Positions 24,039-32,893 of a stretch of 64,000 bases of DNA are shown piece after piece. A program made the translations under genes and the position numbers. Each line of letters begins with the position of its first letter. Within the stretch, counting starts at the first letter, position 1. This DNA comes from Streptomyces sp. NBC_01341. Lineage in GTDB: Bacteria > Actinomycetota > Actinomycetes > Streptomycetales > Streptomycetaceae. The notes beneath the pieces are model-generated. The model made no database searches and was not told where the DNA came from. It worked only from the letters and a program-made list of their open reading frames with translations. The stretch is from contig NZ_CP108364.1 in NCBI RefSeq assembly GCF_035946055.1, positions 5,518,001 to 5,582,000 on the forward strand, written 5' to 3'.

Positions 24039-26831
24039 GTGACCCCATCGACGACCGTGCACAGTCCGCCCCGGCTGTACGGCCGCAGCGGCGAACTCGC
24101 CATCCTGGACACCCTGCTGGGACGGCTCCGGGCAGGTGACGGCGGAGCACTCGTGCTGACCTCGCCGCCCGGCCTGGGCCGCACCGCCCTGCTGCGACGC
24201 GCCGCCGCCGAGCACCACGGCAGGCACGGAGGGACCCTGCTGTACGCCGCCGCCGCCCCCACCGAACAACGGCTGCCCCACAGCGGGCTGCACACCCTGC
24301 TGTGCTCCGCGCCGCGCCCGCTGCCCGACACACTCCTGCGGTCCGGCGTCACGCCGGGCGGGCTCCTCGCCGTGCTGCGCGGCCTGGGGGCCGAGGAACC
24401 CCTGCTGGTCTGCGTGGACGACGCCCACGCCTGGGACCCGGACTCGCGAGCCGCCCTCGGATACGCCGCCCGCAGACTCGGCGCGGGCAGCCGGGTCGCG
24501 GTGGTGATCGGCTCGGCCGACGAGACCGCCTTCGCCGGACTGCCCGCGCTGCGCCTCGCCCCGCTCGACGACGACGCGGCGACCGCGCTGCTCGATTCGC
24601 TCACCGCCGCCACCGGCGACGTCGACCCCGTCGTACGCAGCGAGCTCCTGCGCGAGGCGGCAGGCAACCCGCGGCTGCTGGCCGGTCTCGTCGGCCGCCT
24701 GACCCCGGGTCAGCTGGCGGGGCGCACGGCGCTTCCGTATCCCCTCCCCGGCGCCGAGAGTGTCCTCGACGCCCACGCCGAACACCTGGGCGGGCTCTCC
24801 GCCGACACCCACACCCTGCTGCTGCTCGCCGCCGCCGCGGAGGAACACGAGCCGGACGGGGCCGGGTCCGACGCGGCCCTGCTGCTGCGGGCCGGTGCCC
24901 GCGCCGGGCTCGCCACCGCGCAGCTCGACCGGGTGCTGTTCGCCCCCGCCGGGACGGCCGGGGCCCTGCAACGCGCGGGCAGCCGGGTGCACTTCAGCCA
25001 TCCGCTACTGCGCCGTGCGGTCCTGCACCGGGCACCGCCCGGCCTCCGCCGTGCGGTGCACGAACTGCTCGCGGGCCTGCTCACACGTCCCGGCTCGCCA
25101 CCGCTGCCCGCCCTCGTCCAGCGGGCCTGTGCGGCGCCCGGGCCCGATGCGGCCCTCGCGGAGCGGCTGGAGGCGGCCGCCGTCGCCCCGTACCCGCACG
25201 GCGAACGCTCCGCCGCGCTGGCCCGCGCCGCCGCGCTCTCCACCGACGACTCCCTGCGCGGGGCACGCTTCGCAGCCGCGGCCGAGCAGGCGAGGCTGGC
25301 CGGTGACACCGGCCGGGCCCGCGCCATGCTGGCCCGCGTCGGCCCGCACGTGGCCGGAGGCGCCGCGTCGTATGTCCGCGGCATGCTCGCCCTGCGCGAC
25401 GGGCCGGCGGCCGACGCCCGCGAGGCGCTCCTGACCGCGGCCGGACTCCTCGCCCCGCACGATCCGCGCCGCACCCTGGACGCCCTGTTCGGGGCGGCGG
25501 AGGCGGCGTGGGCCATGGGCGACGCCATCGCCTACCTCGACGCCATGAACCGCATTCCCGTGGAGGCCGCCGACCGGCCCATGGCCCAGTACCGCGCCGG
25601 CATGTGCGCCGTGCTGGCCGGCCACCCCGGCCGCGGCCACGCGCTGCTGCGGTGCTGCCTTGACTCGGCGGACCGCACCGACGACGCGGGTGAACTCCTG
25701 CGTGCGGCGGCCTCGGCGCTGGTGCTCGGCGAGGTCGAGGCCGCCTGCCGGGCGGGCGCCCGCGCGCTCGCCGCCGTACGCACCCGGGGCCCCGAGTCCC
25801 TGCTGCCGCACGCACTGGAACAGCTCGCCTACGCCGAACTGCGGACCGGCCGGCACGCGAGGGCGCGGGCGCACGCGCTGGAAGGACTGCACGCCGCACG
25901 GCGCACGGGGCAGCCCAACGCCGCGACGCACCTGCACGCCGTGCTCGCGCTCGCGGCCTCCGTGGAGGGACCTGCCGAGGCCTGTGCCGCCCACGCCGAC
26001 GCGGCCCTGGCCGGTGCGGGACCCCACGGCCTCGCCCAGGCGGCCACGCTCGCCACCTGGGCGGTCGCCCGCGCGGATCTCGCGGCCGGACGGCCCGGTG
26101 AGGCGGCTGCCCGGCTCGGGCCACTGGTCAGGCCCGGTCCGGGAACCGGGCACTTCGCCACCCGGATGCTGGCGGTGCCGTGCTACGTCGAGGCGATGGT
26201 GCTCTCCGGGCGCGCGGACGAGGGAGCCGCTGAACTCGCAGTGGCGGTCGAGGAGTTCGCGCTGTGGACCGCCCGCACCATCGATCCGCAGGTCCCGGCG
26301 CAGCTGGCGCGCTGCCGCGCCCTGCTGGCGCCGCCCGAGGAGGCCGCGACACGCTACGAGGAGGCGCTGGTCCACCACGACCGGGCCGGCGGCGACTTCG
26401 AGCGCGCCCGCACCCGGCTGCTCCACGGCCAGCTGCTGCGCCGGCTGCGCCGCACCCGCGAGGCGCGCGGCCCCCTGCGCGACGCACTGGTGGGCTTCGA
26501 GCGCTGCTCGGCCCGTGCGTGGGCGGACCGGGCGAGCGGGGAACTGCGCGCCGCCGGGGAGGCGGTGGACGGCCCGGCCCGGGGTGGGCCGGGCCCCCTG
26601 GCCGGACTGACCCCGCAGCAGCAGCGGATCGCCCGCTGCGTCGCGGAGGGAGCGACCAACCGCGAGGTGGCCGTGCGGCTCTCGGTGAGCCCCAGGACCG
26701 TCGACCACCACCTCCGCAACGTGTTCTCGGCGCTCGGCGTCCGGTCCCGGACCGAACTCGCGCGGCTGCTCGACCGCGGGTCCGGGGCGAGGTTGCAGGA
26801 CCGTGATGAGAAGAACCGCGCACACCCCTAG
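24039..26831 (+). CDS. LuxR-family LAL-type transcriptional regulator
   Basis: A 930-residue regulator: N-terminal ATPase (YGRSGELAILDTLL), a long helical/TPR-like middle and a C-terminal LuxR HTH (from residue 857, LTPQQQRIARCVAEGATNREVAVRLSVSPRTVDHHLRNVF). The Walker A region is degenerate: S-P-P-G-L-G-R48-T, with Arg replacing the invariant Lys and no first Gly, while a Walker B-like LLVCVDDAH is kept. LAL regulators often activate secondary-metabolism or catabolic genes. GTG at 24039 starts just before the ATPase domain. The target is unknown, possibly neighbouring genes. Confidence 0.87.
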   Translation: MTPSTTVHSPPRLYGRSGELAILDTLLGRLRAGDGGALVLTSPPGLGRTALLRRAAAEHHGRHGGTLLYAAAAPTEQRLPHSGLHTLLCSAPRPLPDTLLRSGVTPGGLLAVLRGLGAEEPLLVCVDDAHAWDPDSRAALGYAARRLGAGSRVAVVIGSADETAFAGLPALRLAPLDDDAATALLDSLTAATGDVDPVVRSELLREAAGNPRLLAGLVGRLTPGQLAGRTALPYPLPGAESVLDAHAEHLGGLSADTHTLLLLAAAAEEHEPDGAGSDAALLLRAGARAGLATAQLDRVLFAPAGTAGALQRAGSRVHFSHPLLRRAVLHRAPPGLRRAVHELLAGLLTRPGSPPLPALVQRACAAPGPDAALAERLEAAAVAPYPHGERSAALARAAALSTDDSLRGARFAAAAEQARLAGDTGRARAMLARVGPHVAGGAASYVRGMLALRDGPAADAREALLTAAGLLAPHDPRRTLDALFGAAEAAWAMGDAIAYLDAMNRIPVEAADRPMAQYRAGMCAVLAGHPGRGHALLRCCLDSADRTDDAGELLRAAASALVLGEVEAACRAGARALAAVRTRGPESLLPHALEQLAYAELRTGRHARARAHALEGLHAARRTGQPNAATHLHAVLALAASVEGPAEACAAHADAALAGAGPHGLAQAATLATWAVARADLAAGRPGEAAARLGPLVRPGPGTGHFATRMLAVPCYVEAMVLSGRADEGAAELAVAVEEFALWTARTIDPQVPAQLARCRALLAPPEEAATRYEEALVHHDRAGGDFERARTRLLHGQLLRRLRRTREARGPLRDALVGFERCSARAWADRASGELRAAGEAVDGPARGGPGPLAGLTPQQQRIARCVAEGATNREVAVRLSVSPRTVDHHLRNVFSALGVRSRTELARLLDRGSGARLQDRDEKNRAHP

Positions 26832-26832
26832 G

Positions 26833-26848
26833 TACCGACCGGGCGGTA
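26833..26848. promoter_or_regulatory. TetR-operator-like palindrome
   Basis: TACCGACCGGGCGGTA is a 16-bp palindrome with one mismatched pair, starting 2 bp after the LAL-regulator stop and about 110 bp before the PucR-type gene. The form recalls TetR-family operators. No TetR gene is present in the window. Confidence 0.3.
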
Positions 26849-26879
26849 TGCCATTCTGCGGTCGTCAGGATCGATCGGT

Positions 26880-26910
26880 GTGCGCCCGCCCAATGCGGGA
26901 CCGGGCGCAC
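26880..26910 (+). terminator. Hairpin after the LAL-regulator gene
   Basis: GTGCGCCCG and its complement form a 9-bp stem about 49 nt after the stop. The 13-nt loop contains a further CCC/GGG pair. Confidence 0.6.
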
Positions 26911-26959
26911 GCCGGGGCCGGCCCAACCGCAGCCGGCCGATTCCGGGTGGAGGGCCGCC

Positions 26960-28336
26960 ATGCCACAGGTCGTACGTTCACGGATCAGGGCGCTGCACGG
27001 ACCGCCCCCGGTCCCGCAGATGCCGCACCGCTTCCGCTCCCTGGCCGACCGTGAGGCCCTAGCGGTGCTCCACCGGGCGGCCCGCACGCTGTTGGACTCG
27101 CTGCCGGAGCTCACCGACCGACTGGTCGAGGCACTGCGGGAGCAGGAGCCCGCCTATCGCGCCGCGATCGAGACCGAGCCGGCCGAGATCTGGCAGGAGG
27201 TCCACCACTCCCTGCGCCACAACGTCGCCTCCCTGATCCAGCCACGGGAGTTCAGGGAGGCCGCCCACCGCACCTCCCGGTGGATCGGCGAGAGCCGGGC
27301 CGAGCAGGGCGTACCCCTCGACGCGGTCATGCACGCCTTCCGGATGGGCGGGGCGATGGTCTGGCAGGACCTGGTCGACGACACCGCCCGGCGCCACCCC
27401 GAGGACACCCGGCTGCTGGTCCATGTCGCCGCGGACGTGTGGAACTTCGTCGACGAGCACTGCGCGGTCGTGGCCGAGGCGTACCGGCAGGCCGAACGGC
27501 GCCTGTCCTGGCGCCGCGAGAACCGGCAGCGACTGATGACGGCGGCCCTGCTGGACGGCACCGCCCGGATCGCGGACCTGCCGGACGCCGCGCTGATGCT
27601 GGGCCTGCCGGTCCAGGGGCGGTACGCGGTACTCGCGGTGACGGGCCCGAGCCGGACCCCGCACGGCGCGGGGCGCCCGCCCCTGACGCTGGCCGAGGGC
27701 GTCCCGGCGCTCTGGCACACCGCGGGCGACGTGGAACTGGCCGTCCTCCCGCTCGGTACGGGCGCGCTCGCCGCGGAGGCCGGCGTGGCGGGCGGGGAGG
27801 AAGGCACGGACCCGTCAGGGGCCGCCACGGCCGGCGGCCCCGGCACGGACGCGGGTACCGGGCCCGTTGACGAACTCGCCGAGCTGGCAGCCCGACTGAC
27901 GGTGCCTCCGGGGACCCGAGTGGGCATCAGTTCCGTGGTCGACGGACTCGCCTCCGTCGGGGACGCACGCGTCCTGGCAGAGACGGCGCTCCGCGCCTGC
28001 CCCGCTTCCGGCGGAACCGTCCTGCTGGACGAACACCTGCCCACCGCACTCGTCGTGTCGTCGCCCGGCCTGGGAGCCGCGCTCGCCGACCGCGTGTTCG
28101 GGCAGTTGGACGCGCTCGACCCGGCGGACCGTGACGTGCTCGTCGAGACGCTGACCGCGTGGCTCGACGCGGACGGATCGGCGCAGCGGGCCGGGGCCCG
28201 TCTGTACTGCCACCGCAACACCGTGCTGAACCGGCTGCGGCGCTTCGAGCAGCTGACGGGGCGCTGCCTGACCCGCCCCACGGACGCGGTCGAGGTCTCG
28301 CTGGCGCTGGCCGCCCGTCGGCTGCTGGCGGGCTGA
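26960..28336 (+). CDS. PucR/CdaR-type transcriptional regulator
   Basis: A 458-residue regulator. The N-terminal half is an RsbT/PucR-like helical sensor region (QEVHHSLRHNVASLIQPREF, RAEQGVPLDAVMHAFRMGG), followed by a GGDEF-like middle and a C-terminal HTH_30 with AQRAGARLYCHRNTVLNRLRRFEQLTG and a closing DAVEVSLALAARRLL. ATG at 26960 has GGAGGG 5-6 nt upstream. The sensor ligand is unknown. It lies 306 bp before the symporter gene and may control it. Confidence 0.88.
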   Translation: MPQVVRSRIRALHGPPPVPQMPHRFRSLADREALAVLHRAARTLLDSLPELTDRLVEALREQEPAYRAAIETEPAEIWQEVHHSLRHNVASLIQPREFREAAHRTSRWIGESRAEQGVPLDAVMHAFRMGGAMVWQDLVDDTARRHPEDTRLLVHVAADVWNFVDEHCAVVAEAYRQAERRLSWRRENRQRLMTAALLDGTARIADLPDAALMLGLPVQGRYAVLAVTGPSRTPHGAGRPPLTLAEGVPALWHTAGDVELAVLPLGTGALAAEAGVAGGEEGTDPSGAATAGGPGTDAGTGPVDELAELAARLTVPPGTRVGISSVVDGLASVGDARVLAETALRACPASGGTVLLDEHLPTALVVSSPGLGAALADRVFGQLDALDPADRDVLVETLTAWLDADGSAQRAGARLYCHRNTVLNRLRRFEQLTGRCLTRPTDAVEVSLALAARRLLAG

Positions 28337-28397
28337 CCCCTCCCCGGGCCGGGGCGACGTCCCAGGCAGGCGGCCCGGCGGCAGGCCGCGCCGCCAC

Positions 28398-28430
28398 CGC
28401 CGGGCCGCGCGGTCGCCGCGCGGCCCGGCG
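28398..28430 (+). terminator. Hairpin after the PucR-type gene
   Basis: CGCCGGGCCGCGCGG and its complement form a 15-bp stem with a TCG loop, 62 nt after the stop codon. Confidence 0.75.
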
Positions 28431-28469
28431 CGTGCCGGACGCCGACGTCCTGACCCGTCACACGTCCGA

Positions 28470-28479
28470 CTGTATACAG
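28470..28479. promoter_or_regulatory. CTGTATACAG palindrome upstream of symporter
   Basis: A perfect 10-bp palindrome, AT-rich for its surroundings, 164 bp before the symporter start. It resembles GntR/FadR-type half-site arrangements (TGTATACA). It may be an operator; the regulator is not identifiable. Confidence 0.35.
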
Positions 28480-28642
28480 CGGAGTTCAAGCGACCCGGCT
28501 GTGCGGACGCACAGATCCTCACCGCGCCGGCTGTACCCGCGCCGCGTCCCGCTCCCGTCCCCTGTGCCGGACACGACCCGGCTGGTGCCATGGCGCGCAT
28601 GTCCTCAGCTGCACACAGAGCCGTACCGGCGGAGCGAAACCG

Positions 28643-30247
28643 GTGAGCGGCGCGATCGACGCGCGGTCCCTGGCCGTGGTCATCTTCCTCGGATTCGTGG
28701 CGGTGTCCCTGCTGTTGTGCGGGCTCGCCGCCGCGGACCAGGACGACCCGGACCACTTCTACGCCGGCGGCTCCACCCTCGGTCCCGTCGGCGGGGGGCT
28801 GGCCATAGCCGGGGACTACGTCTCGGCCGCCACGCTCCTCTCCACCACGGGTTCCGTCGCGCTCGCCGGCTTCGACGGGCTGCTCTTCGCCCTGGCGACG
28901 GTCGCGTCCCTGGCCCTGGTCATGCGGTTGTTCGCCGAACGCCTGCGCCGCAGGGGCGTGTTCACGCTCGGCGACTTCCTCGCCGACCGGCTCGGCGACG
29001 GTTCCGTACGCCGGGCACTGGGCGTGGCCACGCTCGTCGTCCTGGCGCCCCTGCTACTGGTGCAGCTCACCACCGCCGGGCACGTCATGACGGCCATGTT
29101 CGGCCTTCCCGACGGCGCGCTCACCGGCTGCACCGTCGCCAGTGGGGCGCTCATGGTCTGCTACTCGGCCTTCGGAGGCATGCGCGGCACCGGCTACATC
29201 CAGATCCTCAAGGTGGCCGTCGTCCTCGGCGCGGTCACCCTGCTCGCCGGACTCGTCCTCGCACGCTTCGGCTGGTCCCCGTTCGCCCTCTTCGACGCGG
29301 CCCGGGCGGGCAGCAAGGCCGGCGGCGACTACGCGCGCCCCGGCCTGCAGTTCGGCCACGGGCTCGCGGGCGGGCTCGACCTGATCGGCTTCCAGATCAC
29401 CCTGGTGCTCGGTGCGGCCTGCATGCCCCACATCATGATGCGGCTCCACCCGATCCGCGACGCCCGGACGGCGCGCCGGGCCGGCGTCTGGGCCGTGGCC
29501 CCGGTCGCCCTGCTGTGCGCGGGCATCGTCGTCGTCGGACTCGGTGCGTCCGCCCTGGTCGGCCGTGACCTGCTGCGCGCCGCCGATCCGGCCGGCGGCA
29601 CGGCCCTGTTGATGGTGACGGGCGCACTGGACCCGGGCGCCGCGGGACCGCGCGACAGCCCGCTGTTCGCGCTCGTCGCCTGCGCCGCCTTCGCCACCAC
29701 CCTGGCAGCGGTGGCCGGTATCACCCTGGCGGCCGCCTCGTCCGTGGCCCGCGACTTCACGGCGCGGCGAGGAGCCCAGGGTGAGAGCAAGGCCTCGGGC
29801 CGGGAGATCCGGCGTGCCCGCTGGGCCGTCGCCGCCATCGGGGCACTCGCCGTGCTGCTCTCGGCGTACACCCACGACCGGAACCCTCAGGTGCTGCTCT
29901 CCCTGTCGTTCGCGGCGGCGGCCTCGATCCTGCCGCCCGTCCTGCTGTACGCCCTCTTCCGCCCGCGCTTCGACGCGCGCGGGGTGCGGTGGACCGTGTA
30001 CGGGACGCTTCCCCTCATCGCGGTCCTGATGGTCCTGTCACCGGCGTTCTCCGGCACGCCCGTCGCGCTGTTCCCGGAGTGGGACTTCGACGTGTTCCCG
30101 CTCCAGACACCGGGCCTCGTCACCGTCCCGGCGGGCTTCCTCCTCGGGCTGCTGGGGAGCGGCCGCGGCCCGGACGCCGCCGACGACGAGGCCCGCCACC
30201 GCCACCGCACCCGCCGGCCACCCGCCCGGGCCCGCAGCGGGGCCTGA
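28643..30247 (+). CDS. Sodium:solute symporter (ActP-like SSS family)
   Basis: A 534-residue membrane transporter of the SSS family, closest in pattern to cation/acetate symporters: DHFYAGG, GLAIAGDYVSAATLL, GVFTLGDFLADRL, AGHVMTAMFGLP and GFQITLVLGAACMPHIMMR. About 13 membrane segments are expected. It probably takes up acetate or another small carboxylate with Na+ or H+. GTG at 28643 has GGAG 8 nt upstream. It follows the PucR-type regulator, a common pairing for catabolic uptake. The basic tail (last ~25 residues) is cytoplasmic. Confidence 0.87.
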   Translation: MSGAIDARSLAVVIFLGFVAVSLLLCGLAAADQDDPDHFYAGGSTLGPVGGGLAIAGDYVSAATLLSTTGSVALAGFDGLLFALATVASLALVMRLFAERLRRRGVFTLGDFLADRLGDGSVRRALGVATLVVLAPLLLVQLTTAGHVMTAMFGLPDGALTGCTVASGALMVCYSAFGGMRGTGYIQILKVAVVLGAVTLLAGLVLARFGWSPFALFDAARAGSKAGGDYARPGLQFGHGLAGGLDLIGFQITLVLGAACMPHIMMRLHPIRDARTARRAGVWAVAPVALLCAGIVVVGLGASALVGRDLLRAADPAGGTALLMVTGALDPGAAGPRDSPLFALVACAAFATTLAAVAGITLAAASSVARDFTARRGAQGESKASGREIRRARWAVAAIGALAVLLSAYTHDRNPQVLLSLSFAAAASILPPVLLYALFRPRFDARGVRWTVYGTLPLIAVLMVLSPAFSGTPVALFPEWDFDVFPLQTPGLVTVPAGFLLGLLGSGRGPDAADDEARHRHRTRRPPARARSGA

Positions 30248-30276
30248 ACGGACGGTGCGGCGGGCTGCGGCGCGGG

Positions 30277-30909
30277 TCAGAGCCCCAGTTCCGCCGTGTG
30301 CAGCCGGGCCAGCGCGTCCTTGTCCCCCTCCAGTTCCACCCGCGCCGCGTCCTGGCGCCCCGCCGCGAACAGCAGCAGCTCGCCCGGCTCCCCGGTGACC
30401 GTCACCACCGGGGTGCCCTTGTGTGCCACCACCGTCTGGCCGTCCGGGCGCCGCAGCACCAGGCCCACCGGAGCCCGGCGGCCCATCATCCGGGCGGTCT
30501 TCTCGGTACGTGACCACAGGACGTCGGCGAAGACGGGGTCCAGTTCCCGCTGCGACCAGTCGGGCTGGGCCCGGCGCACGTCCTCCGCGTGGATGTAGAA
30601 CTCCACGGTGTTGGCCGCCTCGTCCAGTTGCTTCAGCCCGAAGGGGGACATCCGGGGCGGTCCCGTACGGATGAGCTGGATCAGCTCCTCGTACGGCTTG
30701 GCGGCGAACTCGGCCTGCACCCGCTCCAGCCGGTTCTTCAGGGCGCCGAGCAGGATCCCGCCCGCCGCGTCCGCCCGGCGTTCGCGCACCACGACGTGGG
30801 CGGCCAGGTCCCGGGTCTTCCAGCCGTTGCACAGGGTCAGGGCCTCCGGGCCCGCCGCCTCCAACAGGTCGGCGAGCAGAAGACGTTCACGCTTCGCATG
30901 GGTCGACAT
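30277..30909 (-). CDS. TIGR03085-type DinB/MDMPI-fold protein
   Basis: A 210-residue protein with the mycothiol-dependent maleylpyruvate isomerase-like start HAKRERLLLADLLEAAGPEALTLCNGWKTRDLAAHVVVRERR and the middle FYIHAEDVRRAQP. This set matches TIGR03085, a putative metal-binding DinB-fold family of unknown reaction. ATG at 30909 is the family start. It is divergent from hisI with 84 bp between and convergent with the symporter gene. Confidence 0.87.
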   Translation of the reverse strand: MSTHAKRERLLLADLLEAAGPEALTLCNGWKTRDLAAHVVVRERRADAAGGILLGALKNRLERVQAEFAAKPYEELIQLIRTGPPRMSPFGLKQLDEAANTVEFYIHAEDVRRAQPDWSQRELDPVFADVLWSRTEKTARMMGRRAPVGLVLRRPDGQTVVAHKGTPVVTVTGEPGELLLFAAGRQDAARVELEGDKDALARLHTAELGL

Positions 30910-30980
30910 GCCCGCCAGCGTACGGCCGCCGCACGGGGTCCGCCCAGTGGACGCACGGCCGGGCACCCACTCCGGCGCGG

Positions 30981-30986
30981 CACAAT
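30981..30986 (+). promoter_or_regulatory. -10-like hexamer of hisI
   Basis: CACAAT lies 7 nt before the hisI ATG, suggesting a leaderless transcript that continues into trpE. Confidence 0.35.
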
Positions 30987-30993
30987 GGGGCGC

Positions 30994-31374
30994 ATGACCA
31001 GCGCGCCCGGCCCCGTACCCGCAAGCAGCCTCGATCCGGCAGTCGCCGCCCGCCTCAAGCGCGGCCCCGACGGACTGGTCCCGGCCATCGCACAGCAGTA
31101 CGACACCGGCGAGGTGCTCATGCTCGGCTGGATGGACGACGAGGCGCTGCACCGGACCCTGACCACCGGCCGCTGCACCTACTGGTCACGCAGCCGCCAG
31201 GAGTACTGGGTCAAGGGCGACACGTCGGGTCACGTCCAACGGGTGAAATCCGTCGCCCTGGACTGCGACGCCGACACCGTCCTGGTGAAGGTCGACCAGA
31301 CGGGCGCCGCCTGCCACACCGGTGCCCGCACCTGCTTCGACGAGGACGTCCTCCCGCTCACCGGGCCCCGGTAA
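30994..31374 (+). CDS. hisI: Phosphoribosyl-AMP cyclohydrolase
   Basis: A 126-residue monofunctional HisI (the HisE half is absent). It opens the adenine ring of PR-AMP in the third step of histidine synthesis. Zn ligands are in ALDCDADTVL and GAACHTGARTCF; LMLGWMDDEAL and TYWSRSRQEYWVKGDTSGH are standard. The gene is 9 kb from the other his genes and 11 nt before trpE, so it appears to be transcribed with trpE. Confidence 0.96.
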   Translation: MTSAPGPVPASSLDPAVAARLKRGPDGLVPAIAQQYDTGEVLMLGWMDDEALHRTLTTGRCTYWSRSRQEYWVKGDTSGHVQRVKSVALDCDADTVLVKVDQTGAACHTGARTCFDEDVLPLTGPR

Positions 31375-31385
31375 GGTCAGCCGCC

Positions 31386-32879
31386 ATGGATCTTGAGACC
31401 TTCCGCAAGCTCGCCGTCGACCGGCGCGTCATCCCCGTGAGCCGCCGGCTCCTGGCGGACGGCGACACTCCGGTCGGGCTGTACCGCAAGCTCGCGGCCG
31501 AGCGCACCGGCACGTTCCTCCTCGAATCCGCGGAGAACGGCCGCACCTGGTCCCGCTACTCCTTCATCGGGGTACGCAGCGCCGCCGCCCTGACCGCCGT
31601 CGACGGACAGGCCCGCTGGCTCGGCACGCCTCCCGTCGGCGTCCCCGTCGACGGTGACCCGCTGGAGACCCTGAGAGCCACGATCGAGACCCTGCACACC
31701 CCGCGCGACCTGGTCGGCGACGACGGCCTGCCGCCGTTCACCGGAGGCATGGTCGGCTACCTCGGCTACGACGTCGTGCGCCGGCTGGAGAGGATCACCG
31801 AGCACGGCGACGACGACCTGAAGCTGCCCGAGCTCACGATGCTGCTCACCTCGGACCTCGCCGTGCTCGACCACGTCAACGGCACGGTGCTGCTGATCGC
31901 CAACGCGATCAACCACAACGACCTCGACACCGGTGTCGACGAGGCGTACGCGGACGCCGTCGCCCGGCTCGACGCCATGGAGCGGGACCTGTCGCGGCCC
32001 GTGGAGAACGTCGCCGCCGCCCTCCCGCCCTCGGAACTCCCTCCGTACACCGCGCTCTGGGGCGGCCAGGCGTTCCAGGACGCCGTCGCCGACATCAAGG
32101 AGCGCATCAGGGCGGGCGAGGCCTTCCAGGTCGTCCCCTCGCAGCGCTTCGAGACCCCGTGCACCGCGAGCGCGCTGGACGTCTACCGGGTCCTGCGGGC
32201 GACCAACCCGTCGCCCTACATGTACCTCTTCCGTTTCGATGGCTTCGACGTCGTCGGCTCCAGCCCCGAGGCGCTCGTCAAGGTCGAGGACGGCCGGGCC
32301 ATGGTGCACCCCATCGCGGGGACCAGGCACCGCGGCACCACCCCGCACGAGGACCAGGCGCTCGCCGACGAACTCCTCGCCGACCCGAAGGAGCGCGCCG
32401 AGCACCTGATGCTCGTCGACCTCGGCCGCAACGACCTCGGCCGGGTCTGCGCACCCGGCAGCGTCGAGGTCGTCGACTTCATGTCGGTCGAGCGCTACTC
32501 GCACGTGATGCACATCGTCTCCACCGTCACCGGGCGCGTGGCCGAAGGCCGCACCGCGTTCGACGTCCTCACCGCGTGCTTCCCCGCCGGCACCCTCTCC
32601 GGCGCGCCCAAGCCACGGGCCCTGCAGATCATCGAGGAGCTGGAACCGAGCCGGCGCGGCCTCTACGGAGGATGTGTCGGATATCTCGACTTCGCCGGGG
32701 ACTCCGACACCGCGATCGCCATCAGGACCGCCCTGCTCCGCGACGGCACCGCATACGTGCAGGCCGGAGCGGGCATCGTCGCGGACTCCGACCCCGTCGC
32801 CGAGGACACGGAGTGCCGCAACAAGGCCGCTGCGGTCCTGCGGGCGGTCCATACGGCCAACCGCCTCCGGGCCCACTGA
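31386..32879 (+). CDS. trpE: Anthranilate synthase component I
   Basis: A 497-residue chorismate-using enzyme that makes anthranilate with the amidotransferase TrpG (not in this window). It has the conserved C-terminal chorismate core: DIKERIRAGEAFQVVPSQRF, NPSPYMYLF, MVHPIAGTRHRG, VDLGRNDLGRV, MHIVSTVTGRV and GAPKPRALQIIEELE. N-terminal SRRLLADGDTPV with LLES farther on resembles the tryptophan feedback site. It is followed 14 nt later by a TIGR02234 gene, a typical actinobacterial pairing. No Trp-codon leader was seen because the gene follows hisI directly. Confidence 0.95.
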   Translation: MDLETFRKLAVDRRVIPVSRRLLADGDTPVGLYRKLAAERTGTFLLESAENGRTWSRYSFIGVRSAAALTAVDGQARWLGTPPVGVPVDGDPLETLRATIETLHTPRDLVGDDGLPPFTGGMVGYLGYDVVRRLERITEHGDDDLKLPELTMLLTSDLAVLDHVNGTVLLIANAINHNDLDTGVDEAYADAVARLDAMERDLSRPVENVAAALPPSELPPYTALWGGQAFQDAVADIKERIRAGEAFQVVPSQRFETPCTASALDVYRVLRATNPSPYMYLFRFDGFDVVGSSPEALVKVEDGRAMVHPIAGTRHRGTTPHEDQALADELLADPKERAEHLMLVDLGRNDLGRVCAPGSVEVVDFMSVERYSHVMHIVSTVTGRVAEGRTAFDVLTACFPAGTLSGAPKPRALQIIEELEPSRRGLYGGCVGYLDFAGDSDTAIAIRTALLRDGTAYVQAGAGIVADSDPVAEDTECRNKAAAVLRAVHTANRLRAH

Positions 32880-32893
32880 GCCGGTAGGGGATA

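Larger units (their letters stand above)
28337..28642. other. 306-bp gap between PucR-type gene and symporter gene
   Basis: The first ~95 bp hold the terminator hairpin at 28398-28430. The remainder contains a CTGTATACAG palindrome and should carry the symporter promoter. No coding frame with a start and typical codon use is convincing. Confidence 0.5.

Noticed and set aside
31375..31385. Tryptophan leader peptide before trpE
   Set aside because: Only 11 nt separate hisI and trpE, so there is no room for a leader with Trp codons and an attenuator.
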